A stretch of DNA of 64,000 nt from Gnetum montanum (taxonomy: Eukaryota > Streptophyta > Gnetopsida > Gnetales > Gnetaceae): assembly GCA_015680685.1 (NCBI GenBank), contig MNCI01011140.1, positions 99,385 to 163,384 of the forward strand, written 5' to 3'. The first letter of the stretch is position 1. Each line of letters starts with the position of its first letter. Positions 10,697 to 22,150 of the stretch are shown here, piece by piece. The notes under the pieces are model-generated. The model saw only the letters and a list, made by a program, of their open reading frames with translations. It was not told the origin of the DNA and made no database searches. Both the position numbers and the translations under genes were made by a program.

Positions 10697-13239
10697 TTGG
10701 AACTGCCAACATTGGGGGCCTCATGGTCTCATGACCTTTTGGGGTCACAGGATCGAAGGTGTTCTTGAAATAGGATTTAGGTGCTTGCTAGTCTCTAGCA
10801 ATACCAATGCCTAGATACCTCCAAATAAAATCAGTAGCTATGAAACATACTAGATGTAAGTATGTATTTGTTGTTGCCAATGCTAAAATGGTTTGGTTAT
10901 ATATGAAACTATAATCAACTATCATAAAAGAGATTCAGCTAACATTGTCAAAGATTGAGTTGTTGGAGATTCCTATTTTGTTCAATTACTTAGTCTATAT
11001 AGTTATTATAGTATGTTACCTCTAACAAATAAAATTTTCCAAAAATGTTTGTGCACAATTCTACCAATCTACTCCTAATTTTCCATAGAGAGAAAGTTGC
11101 ACAAGAAAATTAAAAATAGAGCAAGATTTAATGGACTTATAAAGAGAAAGCAAAGAAAGTATATTTGTGTGAAATCTCACATATTTAAGCAAGATAAATT
11201 GACACAAGAAAACACTTCACAATAAAGCTATTCTAATTGAATAACTAAAAATTTTCCAAACCTTCTGAGCCCAACAAGCAATTTCATAAAGACAATGTTA
11301 TTGTACTACCAAAAATTGTTGCATAAACGAAAAAGTACGAGTATCTATAGTTAGTGAATAGTTGTCAAAGATTGCATTCAACACGGTCTTCAAAAATTTG
11401 ACAATTTCTTGATTGAAATACCAAGACAATACACTTTAAAACAATGAAGCTATTTCAGTTGTCTCAAAATTCCAAAGATTTTCCTAGATTCTCTATACTC
11501 AAAATAGGCAAGTTCATTAAGACATTAGTATTAAATTACCCTTGAGGATTTTTAACAACATAAGCTCTTCTATGGAAAATCTTAATAGGAGTTTAATATT
11601 GTGCAATAAAAAAGAGCCAAAAAAGCAATCTAGAAAACAATCCCAAGATCAAATGCCAAGTACTATACTATCGAAACCATTAGCTAAGAAACTAAAACAA
11701 AATGGGAAGAAATGAACCCATAGGATTGAAACAAAGTAGCCAAATTGATGTGTTAGTAAGCCATCTTACAAGTAATCTTCAATTGTCCTTTTCCCCAAAA
11801 CTTCCTTTTTCAAGTTTACCTTTGAAGGTCCTTTGATAGTGACCTTAGGGTAGTTACAATAATCATGACAAGTTAATCATATTACAAATATCTAGGGGTA
11901 TTAATTCATAACCATCCTAGAGGTTATAACTTCCAAAGGAAGTTATTAGAAATTTAAGCTATGGTTATGATGTGTTTTCTTGAAAATAATATTATGGAAA
12001 TTACCATGGGAGGTTACAAAAATTAGAAAAATATATTCCATAGTTGGAAAGTATCCTTTTGATAATCAAAAATCCATAAATATCAAGGAAAATATGTTGT
12101 AGCTTTCATAGGAGGTTATAACTTCTCATGTAGAGTGTTCATGCTATAGAAAATAGAGGTATGTTGCCAAATGTCCATTAAACCTCTTCCTTATAACCTT
12201 TTGATAAAATATCATATGCAATGAAATTATTATACCCCTTAGTATTAATGATGTTATGCCAAAATTGGCTTCTTCTCATAATGGGGGTTTGAATAAAAAA
12301 CTTTGTATGATATTTTATGTGGTTAAAAACCACTTGAAACCATAATTTGGTTGAGAAAATTTGGGAGCATGACATCAGCCCTGCAATCATGGTTTGCTTT
12401 CCATGAGTTCACCAAAAACCAAAGCCACATATACTACCATTTGCTCACTATGCTCATCAATAGAATTATGGATTTGATCTTGGTAGAGTGGGGTTTCATG
12501 ACCATCGCATGATAACCTTTGTGTCTTGCATACCTTCTTTCTTAGTAGCCACTCCTAGATCTTTGTATGACAAAGTTTCATGGTTGTATTTTTAGTCACC
12601 ATGGCCATTGTTGTCGACATTGCTTAGGGTTAGGGTGGTTGCTGTTGTCGCCTTGACTTTTTCTATGTGCTGTAGGTCATCCATGTGCTCAATATGTAGA
12701 GGTAAGGGTTTTTGAAAATTATTGTGTCATGCCTTGGCAATTCCAAAATTGTTAGAGATACTTGTGTGCCTGCCTTGCACTCATCATGGTGCTCATTTCA
12801 TGACTTCATTGGTTTAGATGCAGTCAAAGGGTATGCTGCACGGGAAAATCCTTTAGCCTATCCATGATGCCCATAGCTAACTACCATGATTTTGGCCATG
12901 GATCTGGCCATGTTTTGGGTTGTGTTTGCCACATTACCTTATGGAAAAAACAAGTGTTTGATCTTAAAAGCTTGTGCCATTGGAAACAATTCAATGCCAA
13001 TAATTCAAACCAGTAGTAGGTGCCATAACATGGTTATTGTTTTTAGAAACTTTAAGTATTTTGATGGATGTCATGATTGAAACTGTGGAATTATTATATT
13101 TCTTTAAACAAATTTAACTTTTTCTTAATATTTATTAATTTTTGGTTAAAATATTATATACTTGGCTTAACCATATCACTCACGTATATCTCTTAATCTC
13201 CTCTAATGTTACTTTGGAATATTATCCTTAATACCTTTT
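10697..13239 (-). other. Non-coding stretch, probable inner part of the R3 5' LTR
   Basis: No coding sequence is visible over these 2.5 kb; the short open frames (12178-12390, 12886-13080) show no family resemblance. The stretch lies directly upstream of the R3 leader and is cut at 13244 by R4, whose other side continues at 26416. An LTR position is therefore likely, but there is no second copy in the window to prove it. A tract near 12480-12800 is richer in GC than its surroundings. Confidence 0.35.
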
Positions 13240-13244
13240 CCTTG
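13240..13244. other. Target-site duplication of R4, left
   Basis: CCTTG directly precedes the TGTTG start of the left LTR. The same five bases follow the right LTR at 26411-26415. A perfect five-base duplication is the standard mark of Ty3/gypsy integration and fixes the ends of R4. Confidence 0.82.
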
Positions 13245-14776
13245 TGTTGCAATTGAAAACTTTGATCATTGGAAAAATCCAAGGATCCTCAGTGTAGTAG
13301 TTTTCCAACCTTGAATTCCTAGGGCCTCTATGAGAAAAATGGGATTTGAGGTGCCCTAGTTAGTTTGATAGATCAACCAAGGACTTATGAAATTCAAAAC
13401 GTGGGAATACAAAAATATCTAAATAATGCATAGAAATTAAATTTATGTTTGAACATAAAACTCAAAACTTAAAACATTTTTGAGAAAGCATTAAGAATAA
13501 GTTAGAGAAATGTGTACAAATGGTGCCTGGATGAGCAAAAAGGGGGTTCACTTATGCAAGAGTTCAAAACCCATTAATGCCAATGTGATCTACTCCATGA
13601 TCCAAGTGCTAGGCCACTTTTAATGCTATTGAACCTTCCTTCACTACTACAACCTTAGATCTACAAGTTGGGTCATTGTTGGGGGAGAGAAAGATGGAAA
13701 GTTTGGATGCTAGATTACTCCACGCTAGGGTTTGGAAATCCCAAAAGTGTAGTGTTGACATTCAAAATGCATAAATCTTAAGGTTATAGTGCTTCCATGC
13801 TAGAGTTCAAGAGAATGCAAGTATGGGAACTTGCAAGAGCTCTTGAGTGCTTGAGAATGCTCTAACTAAGGAATTATGAACAATGTTATGTGTATGCCAA
13901 AAATTTCTTGATAATGGTGAAATTGCTCCAAGTTTCAGAACCTTGAGAAATATTCCTAAACTTGTACATGATGTTAGAGGTTGGCTTTTATAGGATCCTT
14001 GGGCCATGAATGGGGTTGCAAATTACCTATGATTTGGTTACAAAAATGGCTGCAAATTGGCTATAAAATGGCTATACATTGGTTGCCAAATTTAGGTGAG
14101 ATAGGTGTCCAAATTTGGAGGGTTATCATACATAGTAAGTGCTTCCCCCTATGGCCATTCCATTTACTATAAATAGTAACTGGGACACACCTTCCATGTT
14201 GGAGATGAATCTTCTATGTTGAGCTCTCCACCATGCTTGTTGAAGTGGTTGGTTAACATTGAATTGCATGAAGTGATGAATTTTTGCTTTGGTGGCTTCC
14301 ATGCTAGGGGATGTAATTTTCCACGTTGGGGATGAAGATTCCATGCTAGGGAGAAACTTCCACACTGATGGGGAGGGTTTCTAGTCTATGCATTTGCATG
14401 TTGAAAGGGAAAAGTTTCCAAATCCCCCACCCTTCCACACTAGGGGTAGGTGAGATGTACCCCTCTTGCATGTGTTTCTAGCATAGAAAAATGTATATCC
14501 CCCATAAAAACCATCAAATTGCCTTTTTTTGACATTCGAAAAGGAATTTTTGACCCCCCAAGCATAAATATAGATACTAGGTAAGTTTTTTTCACTTGGG
14601 GAATGAGGCTTGGACCACTTAAGAGGCATTTTTAGTCCCAAAAGTATAAAGTATATGAAATTGGCTGTTGTGGGTTACAATTTTTACATTTACAATAAAG
14701 TTTTGCCTTAGGTTTCATGGGGTGAAAACTACATGATGAAGATTGGTTATAACATGCAAAGTTTTATTGTGTTTCA
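13245..14776 (-). repeat. R4 3' LTR
   Basis: About 1.53 kb. On the minus strand it starts TGAAACACAATAAAAC and ends CAACA. The TATA box (CTATAAAAG) is the complement of 13985-13993. U3 (about 14180-14460) contains five copies of a TTCCA(T/C)G(C/T)TAGGGG-like motif, the same motif that recurs in the internal ~185 bp array. The partner LTR is at 24872-26410; the pair differ at many sites, so the insertion is old. The first 22 bases after TGTTG differ from the other copy, which makes the inner edge of the other LTR uncertain. Confidence 0.85.
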
Positions 14777-14840
14777 ATTGCCCCTCTTTGTTTGTCCTTA
14801 GAGGATTGACATGAGAGGCATCAACAAAGAATACAAAACA
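14777..14840 (-). other. R4 polypurine tract and hairpin
   Basis: Directly next to the LTR the minus strand reads AACAAAGAGGGGCAAT, a classic polypurine tract before TGAAACAC. The flanking sequence forms an imperfect stem: CTTTGTTTGTCC at 14786-14797 pairs with GGCATCAACAAAG at 14817-14829. The same hairpin is present in R7 (35041-35084) and R11 (60281-60323). Confidence 0.65.
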
Positions 14841-14907
14841 CCACTACATATTATAATGTTATAATGCATATAGGTCACATGAGATTTAGGCTATCTAGAT
14901 CATCAAG

Positions 14908-14997
14908 GTTTCTAGTTTAAGGCGATGGTAGGCCATGGTACCAATTTAAGGCCCTAGTAGGTTGCATTGCCAGTTTAAGATCATAGCAAACCATTTG
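14908..14997. repeat. R4 minisatellite, 3' block
   Basis: Three diverged units of about 30 bp, each with the core (A/C)(G/C/A)(T/A)TTAAGG followed by a GG(T/C)(A/C)xxCCAT-like end. Related units recur on the other side of the pol block (18689-18790) and in R7 and R11. Confidence 0.7.
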
Positions 14998-15028
14998 AAA
15001 GTAAGCTCACTTGTCCATGATCTATCGG

Positions 15029-16300
15029 CTACATGTAGTATGGCTTTAGATAGGAGTGATTGATTGGATTGGCCAACTCATTTCCATTCATGTTGGCTAT
15101 TCTAAATGCTCCATTCTCATAGGCTTTGATGATAAGGAAGGGCCCTTCCCAGTTAGCTGATAATTTGTTTGCATGCTCATAGATCACCTTGAGGACTTGG
15201 TCCTCCTCCTTGATCTTGCACATGGTCAAGTTATGATGATGATGTTGCTGCTGCCTCTCTTGATAGTGCTTGATGTGAGCAAGCAGTTGCATACACTACT
15301 CCTCCTTTGAATCTAGGGTTGCTATTATTGTAGTTGATGAAGTTGGTCAAGGCTACTTGGAGTGATGGAACCTACAATTCAAGAGGTAAAACAACTTTAA
15401 AATCATAAATAAGGCTATAAGGGATCATGTTGGTTTCCATGTGATAGGTTGTTCTATATGCCCAGAGTGCATGGATAAGCCATTCATGCCACTTCCATTT
15501 GCTATTGTTGAGAATCTTCTTGAGCAAGTTGATGATGGTCTTGTTGCTTACTTCTACTTGTCCATTGGCTTGATGGTAGTAAGGTGATGAGAAAGAATGC
15601 TTAATGCTTAGGTTGTGATAGAGATCCTTGGTTTTCTGGCTACTAAATTGAGGTCCATTATCTATAGCTGTGATCATGGGTATGCCAAAATGAGCTACAA
15701 TGTTATCTAGGATAAATTTGCAAACTTGTTTCGATGTGGTCTTCCTTATGAAAATAGCCTCAACCCACTTGGTAAAGTATTCGGTTGCGGTGATGATGAA
15801 GCTATGTTTTGTAGAAGACTTAGGCATTATATGTCCAATGATATCCAACCCCCATCGTTGAAATGGCCATGTTATCTAGGTTGTATGTAACTTAGTTATT
15901 GATACATGTATTAGGTTGTTCTATCATTGGCATGTGTCACATAAACTTTTGCAGGAAATAATTTTTCATATGGGGCCAATAGTAGCCTAATTTTCTAATC
16001 TTAGTGGTCATGGCTCTAGGTCCTATATGTCCTTCAAAAACACCCTTGTGAACCTCCTTTAGGACTATTCTAGGATTTTAGGATTATGCCATCATAGGAT
16101 CGTCGACATATTGTATTATCACTTACGATGACATATTGCTTCGATCACTTGTGTATGACATTTTTCTGAGTAGTAGTAAGGCCTTGTGAGGATTCACCAT
16201 GCATAAGGTAAAATTTGATATTATCATACACTCTAGGAGGAGTAGTATGAATGATGACCACAAAGGTATCCTCAGTGTTCTATGTGATGGTAGTAGCACA
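15029..16300 (-). pseudogene. R4 integrase
   Basis: The N-terminal zinc-finger region (about 15900-16120) is recognisable but shifted. The core is one open frame (15372-15848): MDIIGHIMPKSSTKHSFIIT, ATEYFTKWVEAIF, AIDNGPQFSSQKTK, YYHQANGQVEVSNKTI. Asp of DIIG, Asp of DNGP and Glu of GQVEVSN form an apparently complete D,D,E triad; ATEYF has Glu where Asp is usual. The C-terminal open frame (15029-15292) has ANWEGPFLIIKAYENGAFRI, the GPY-type domain. It would join cDNA to host DNA in the nucleus. The frames are separated by stops, so no full enzyme can be made. Confidence 0.88.
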
Positions 16301-16309
16301 ATCCATGGT

Positions 16310-16760
16310 TAAGGTGGACAACTTGCTAAACACATTTGGAGTCACACTAAGGGCTAATGTTGATAATGCATCAACTATGGTGTTTTTGTTTCTATGTATG
16401 TGTTGGACATTAGCATCTATGAATTATTCTAATAACTGCTTCCCTAGGTTGTAGTAAGATTGTAAGTTCTTAGCTTTGCATGCATAGACTTCAGTTACTT
16501 GGTTAACCCCAAGTTGTAAATTGCGTTTTATTGCCAGACATCTAATTTCTAGGTCATAGGATACCATTATCCCTCTGATCAAACCCTCATGTTCTGCTAT
16601 GTTGTTGGTACATGGGAACTCAAAATGATAGTTAAAGGATCAAATCTTACTAGGTGAGAATGTTATGATGGTAGCAACACTAGCCCCATGGGTGGTTGAT
16701 GCTCCGTCGAAGTTCATGATTGCCTCATAACCCTCTAGAACTTGGCTAATTGTGTTAATG
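16310..16760 (-). pseudogene. R4 second (archaeal-type) RNase H
   Basis: Begins with YEAIMNFDGASTTHGASVAT (end of the 16640-17041 frame), continues with FPCTNNIAEHEGLIRGI and ends near HRNKNTIVDALSTLA. A second RNase H of this type after the first one is the hallmark of the Tat lineage. The usual W before the YFDG-type box is missing, and there is a stop at 16640. Compare R3, where the equivalent domain precedes RT. Confidence 0.75.
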
Positions 16761-17400
16761 TATTCATTAGGGAACTTGTGACCTATGGTTACTTGGTCAT
16801 TGATAGGTAAAACTATGAGTTGTATGTCTATAGCTTGACCTTTTGTTGAGGATTGAGAGACATAATTAAGATCAAACTCTATGGTTATGGCTTTCCATCG
16901 AGCTATACAGCTACTATTGTAGATGTTGGTCATTATGGCTCTGAGTATGTTATCCTTGAAAATTACATTGACTTGGCTTCTAAAGAGGTAGTATCTCCAT
17001 TTCTTTAAAGAGATGACTAATGCTAGATAATACTTCTCCATTCAACATATCGGTTCTCATGGGCAACTAGCACATGGCTAAGGTAGTATACAAGAATTTC
17101 TATTGCATCATCACATTTCTAACAGAGTAGAGAGGCAATGGATGTAATAGATATGGTGAGATAAATGTAAAATATTTTACCCTCTTGTAGAGGATAGACT
17201 ATCAGTAGTTGTGTCAACTCTTGCTTAATGTTTTCAAAGCCCTGTTGGCATTAAGTCATTCACTCATAGTAAATTCCTTTCTTAAGCAAGTGTTGCATAG
17301 GCTATAACTTATCTATAAGCCTAGCAATAAACCTATGAATAAACTATAATATGCCTTGTTATCGCTGAATCTCTTTAAGATTGGTAGGTGCTACTAATTT
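16760..17400 (-). pseudogene. R4 RNase H following RT
   Basis: The upstream frame (16640-17041) contains EKYYLALVISLKKWRYYLF, then ARWKAITIEFDLNYVSQSST, then KGQAIDIQL. These are the late RNase H and tether blocks found after RT in Tat elements. Between 17060 and 17380 the domain is readable only across several stops (for example ...LLKKGIYYE). Degraded and inactive. Confidence 0.78.
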
Positions 17401-18111
17401 GGATATGGCCTTAACCTTATCATGATCTATGCATATCCCTACTTTAGAGACTACAAAGCCAAGCATCTTACTAGTCTTGATGTTGACGACATACTTCTTA
17501 GGATTGAGCCTAAGATTGTATTTAAGGATTCATTTAAGCATGATATCTAGGTCATTAGCTATCTTAGACTACATAGCCATGTCATCTATGTAATCATTAA
17601 GCAAACCTAACATGTAATCACTGAAGATATAGGTCATGACTCTTTGGTATGTTGCTTCGACATTCTTAAGGGAAAAGGGCATCATGGGATAATAAAAAGT
17701 ACCCCATGGGGTCATAAATGTCATGCTAGGTTGGTGCTCTAGGTTGATCCTAATTTGGTTATATCCCAAGAATTCATCCATAACGGACAACAAGGCATGT
17801 TTAGCTATAGTATGGATAAGTTGATCAATGCTAGGCAAAGGGGAGTCATCCTTGATAGTTACTTTATTTAGGTCTCAAAAATTAATGCCAATACAGATAC
17901 TCCCATTTTTGTTAGGGACTACCACTATGTTAGATACCCATTCTACATAATCGATATCCCTAATGAAACTTGCTGAGTAGAGCTTTGAGATTTCATTGTG
18001 AACTACCAAGGCCAAATTAGGTCTAATCTTGCACACTCTTTGCTTAATTGGTCTAATGCTAGGATCCAATATGATGTTGTGATGGACTAGACATGGGTCT
18101 AGGCTTGGCAT
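17400..18111 (-). pseudogene. R4 reverse transcriptase
   Basis: Two open frames cover most of the domain. 17875-18111: MPSLDPCLVHHNIILDPSI, then FIRDIDYVEWVSNIVVVPNK. 17569-17838: HALLSVMDEFLGYNQIRINL, then TPWGTFYYPMMPFSLKNVEA, then the catalytic box YIDD at about 17581-17592. A further frame to about 17400 holds LRLNPKKYVVNIKTSKMLGF. The wording is close to Tat-lineage RTs. GFSGYNQ has become EFLGYNQ and PFGLKN has become PFSLKN. One stop and a frame break separate the parts. Confidence 0.9.
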
Positions 18112-18183
18112 ATCTTCATATGACTAGGAAAATGCCTTAATGTTGTTATGTAAGATCTTGGTGATGTCTTGAGCATATTGAGG

Positions 18184-18498
18184 CTATAGTGAGGAACTTA
18201 GTTTAAGGGTTTTCTCCCCACCACTATGTGTTATGATAAGAACCTTAACTAGAGAGTCTTTGATTATGTCCCCTGCTTCTAAGTCAAGGGTTTTGACTAT
18301 CTTTTTAGGGAATTCTAGAGGTTTCTCTATTAAGGCTTTGTGGTCTACAAGACTCTTAGGCTCAAGATTTAGGTAATTAGGGTTGATACATAGTTTAATA
18401 TCACTGTGAGATCCATGGAGACACAAAGGCAAATTGATTTGCTCCCAGGTACTCATACTTTGATCTTGCATGTCAATGAAAAGCATATTAAGTGGCAC
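18184..18498 (-). pseudogene. R4 linker between protease and RT
   Basis: This open frame of 104 codons includes LEFPKKIVKTLDLEAGDIIK and ends TLKLSSSL, the region that precedes the RT start in Tat polyproteins. No protease domain is found upstream (toward higher coordinates); the frame runs out at 18498 into non-coding sequence with minisatellite units. The same junction sequence occurs in R7 near 36240-36300. Confidence 0.6.
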
Positions 18499-18688
18499 TT
18501 GGGTAAAAGTGAATAAATAATGTTAAAATGCCATAAAACACATGAAAATCTAATGTAATCAAGGCCATCCAAGGTCATCAGTGAGATAAGGTCAATTCAG
18601 CAAAGTGTAATAGAGGCGAACAAAGATCACCTAAAGGTCAAGAAAGGGAGTGTATAAGGCTACAAATGATCAATAAAGATCATAATTT

Positions 18689-18790
18689 TGCCAGTTTAAG
18701 GCCTTAGCAGACCATGATGGTAGTTTATAGTCTTGGTGGACTATGATGCTAGTTTAAGGCCTTAGCGGGCTATGGTCATATGGTGTTAAA
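18689..18790. repeat. R4 minisatellite, 5' block
   Basis: Three units of about 30 bp with cores such as AGTTTAAGGCCTTAGCAGAC and AGTTTATAGTCTTGGTGGAC. Together with the block at 14908-14997 they bracket the RT to integrase block. Confidence 0.75.
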
Positions 18791-19099
18791 TGATGGTTAG
18801 GGAATGTCAAACCCCACTATTCAATACCATTTAAAGGCTAAAAAAAGGTAAATAGAGTTATAATAAGATAAATAATGAACATCTAAGGTTGTATAAAGGC
18901 TATAGAAGGTCAACTAAGTCATCAAGGTAATATAAGTCCAAAAAAAGTTAAAACATTATGTAATACGACAAAAATCAAGCAAAATAGGCTATATATGATA
19001 AAATTTGGTGAGTATTAGTTAAGAATGGTTAGGTTTTGCTAAGTTTTGAGGCATCAAGGGTATTTGATGAGTTCAGACATCAATCTAGGCTATTTGGGC
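18791..19099. other. R4 internal spacer
   Basis: AT-rich sequence without a reading frame. Its first 60 bases match 36555-36615 of R7 (GTCAAACCCC(A/C)(C/T)TA-type block), so it is an ordinary part of this element family between gag/protease and RT. Confidence 0.5.
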
Positions 19100-22000
19100 C
19101 AAAAAATCTAGTGTTTTGAGGCCTCCACACCGAGCTCAACATGGGAATAGGGATCCTTAGTGTGGAAACCAAGGAAAATAGATTTTGGAATTCTTAGAGA
19201 TGTAAAATTAAGGTTCCAAGAACTTACCAAGGTACCACAGGGTCATATCCAACAAAATTGAGCACTCTAGAGGTCTGTAAAGGCAAAAAAGTAGGTTCTA
19301 AAGCCTTTCCCCCTTGTTTCCATGCTAGATAGTGTGGAAAAGAGGGGGTTTTAGAATGGATAAGAAAAAACAAAGAAAAAAGAAGGTCAAACAGCTAGCT
19401 GGAGTCTAGATTTGAAACTTGTGCATCTCCTAGCTTCATTTTGAAACAATTTGAGGCAATTTTGAGTGCTAAGATGTGTCAAAATGGATTACCCCCATTT
19501 TTCCTAGCTAAGAACAATATCCTTAGTGTGGAAGAATAGGAGGACACTTGTTATATGAATTTAGAGTAATTTAGGGGCACTTTAACTAGGTTTCTAGGCC
19601 CTTAGGGTTGTAGGCCTTGATTTTGCAAGTTTCTAGCTAATGTTGGGCTCATTTGAAGGTTGTTTAAGCATACTTAAGGTCTTGCCCTATATTTCCACAC
19701 TGGGGAACTTACTCTAGCATGGAAGAATGGGGGAAATGAATTTTAGAGGTTGAAATGAGGTCAAACAAGAAAACTCTTCAGGCTATGAGGTTCTAGGCTT
19801 CTCTTGTGTAGATCTTTGGTTTTAGGGAGTGCCATCTTGCCACAAAAAGTGGAAAAGAAACTTTCCCCCATTTTTTCCATGTTGGGGAAGTTACTCTAGT
19901 GTGGAAGAAGTAAGAATATTAGATCTAGGCCAATTTGGATCACAATCAAGTGTGCATGTTACCTCCTAGAGTTGCCAGGGTCAAGGGCTATGGATTCATG
20001 TTAAAATTTAGTAGTTTTGGACATACCTAAGTGGTTTTTTTGGCTTTCCCACTTTTTTTGCATTGGAGATGGAGAGGTTAGCATGGAAAACTAGATAGAA
20101 CCATTTTTTGGCCACCTAGGATTAGTCTCATGAAGTTTAAAGGTTCCAATGGCTATTTCTAGGGTTCTAGAGTGCATGAAAGGTCATTTAATGTCATTTT
20201 GAGGTGTTTTGAAGCTTCAAACATGTCCTTCCCTTGAGTTTCCACACTTGCAATACTATCCTCAATGCAGAAAAAGGGATCCCTAGTGTGAAAGAACCAT
20301 GCAACTCAAATCTAGGCCACTTTTGACCTCAATCAACTATGCATGTCACCCTCTAGGGCTAACGAGGTTGAGGACGAGGGTTTGGTGTCAGATTTTGGGC
20401 ATTTTAGGCATTTCTAAGAATTTTTGGGCTTCCCCACTTTTTCCATGCTAGGACTAAGATGCTCAGCATGGAAAAATAGGGGGAATTAATTTTTGACATT
20501 TTGACATAAGTTTCTTGAAGTTTGAAGGCTCTAAACGATGTCAGCATGGTCCTAAAGCTTATACAAATTTAGTTAATGTTGTTATGAGGTAGTTATGGAC
20601 TTAAAATGAGTATTCTCCTTAATTTTCACACTAAGTAGCATGGAGGGAAGGATCTCTAGAATGCAGGCATTATAAGACTCAAATATAGCCTAGTTTTGAC
20701 ATGAATTAATCATGCATGTCTACCTTTAGGGTTGCCGAGGTTGAAGACTAGGGTTTGGAGTAAAAACTGGCCAATTTATTTGTTTTACAAGTGGGTTTTG
20801 AGCTTCCAGATCTTTTATCATGCTAAGGATAGCATGCTCAATGTGAAAAATTGGGATGAAATAGATTATTATACTTTTGTATCATTTTTGAGCATGCATG
20901 TAGGTCTTTGAGTTTACTAGTGATGATGGTCAATGACTCGTGTTAAAATTTTATCATTTTGGAGGTTGATGAGTGGTTTTTGGGCTTCCCTTACTTTTTC
21001 CACACTAGGGTTTCCATGCTTAGTGTGGAAAATTTGGGAAAAATATTTTTGGCCCTTTATGATCACTTTCAGTCATGCATGGAGGCTTCTAGGATTGCTA
21101 GTGTTGATTCTTGACATTTGATGTTAAGATTTGGTTGTTTCAAGGGTCTTTAGAAAATTTTTTTGGCTTCCCCCATTTTTTTCACACTAGGGCTTTGATT
21201 CTTACCATGGAAAATTAGGAGGAAGGGATTTTTAGCTTTTTATGATTAATTTGGCTTTGTATGAGTTTTCACAAGGTTATTGGTGTCAGCCATTAGTGCC
21301 TAAGGTCAAGATCTTGTTGTTTTGGAGGTTGTGAGGGGATTTTTAGGCTTCCCCCTTATTTCCACACTAAGGGTGGAAGGTGAAACATGGAAAAAATATC
21401 CCTCAATGAGGAAAGTTAGATCTAGGCCAAATCAACAGTCAATCGACCATGCATGTCAACTTTTGGGGTTGCTAGTGTTGACAATTAACGTTAATTGTCA
21501 ATATTCAATAGTTTGGAGATTTGTAAGTGCCTCATGCAATATGCCCCTTTCTTCTACATTAGGCATGATGGAACTAGAATGGATGAGAGGGGGATGATAA
21601 TTTTATGTCATATTCGACCACTTTTGAAGCTTTTAGAACCTCAAGAGGGTTTTGGCAATTAAGAAATGGCCATTAGATCATCAATATAGGTTAATTTTAG
21701 CTTCTCTCCATCTATCCATGCTGAGGGTGAGAGGATCAATGTGAGAGAAGTTTCCCCAAGTGTGGAAAACACCAAATCCTAGATTTCAACTAGTTTTAAC
21801 TAGTTTTGACAAGGCTTGGTGAGTTTTCGAGGCTGCTAGAGATGCTTGGAGGGGTTCTAAGTCACATGGGGCCCATTTTGGGGTCAAAATTGTGCTAGAT
21901 GGGTGTTGGGAGGTAAGAGTGAATGTTACCCCCCTTCTTCCATGCTAGGCACTCTTGCCCTCGCATGGAAATATATGGTGTCTAGCCTTGCTCATGTCTT

Positions 22001-22150
22001 ATCCACTTTTGGAAACCTGGGGTTGAAAAAGGTAGGTTTGTGTCACTTAAAATAGAAAAATATTTGTAATTCTAATGAATTTGTAAAATAATAGGTATTT
22101 TTTCACATTGGGCATGGTATTCCTAGTGTGGATGCATGGGGTGAGTCAAA
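19100..22150. repeat. Diverged ~185 bp tandem array inside R4
   Basis: At least 16 units follow each other at steps of mostly 170-200 bp. Each carries an imperfect inverted pair: a C-rich and T-rich lead, TTCCACACTAGGG or TTCCATGCTAGGG, a short spacer, then TAGTGTGGAAAA or AGCATGGAAAA and a G-rich run. Anchor positions are about 19125, 19310, 19490, 19690, 19870, 20045, 20235, 20430, 20615, 20800, 20985, 21170, 21345, 21535, 21705, 21930 and 22090. Between these anchors further blocks recur (TCATGCATGT, then AGGGTTGC(T/C)). Around 19940-20710 two unit types alternate, giving a ~370-400 bp higher-order period. The array lies between the gag start and RT. Confidence 0.75.

Larger units (their letters stand above)
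5465..13239 (-). mobile_element. R3: Ty3/gypsy element, gag-PR-RNH-RT-RH-IN order
   Basis: Reading on the minus strand from right to left: leader with a possible primer-binding site (10540-10696), gag, protease, an RNase H-like domain, reverse transcriptase, a second RNase H and integrase. The integrase is cut at 5465 by R2. All frames carry stops and frameshifts. The RNase H-like domain ahead of RT distinguishes this element from Tat, Athila and chromovirus layouts. Its 5' LTR probably begins in 10697-13239 and continues beyond R4 at 26416-27142, but I could not verify this with a second LTR. Confidence 0.72.

Noticed and set aside
19100-22150. CRISPR-like array
   Set aside because: Units are ~185 bp, diverged over their whole length, without unique spacers, and sit inside a eukaryotic retrotransposon.
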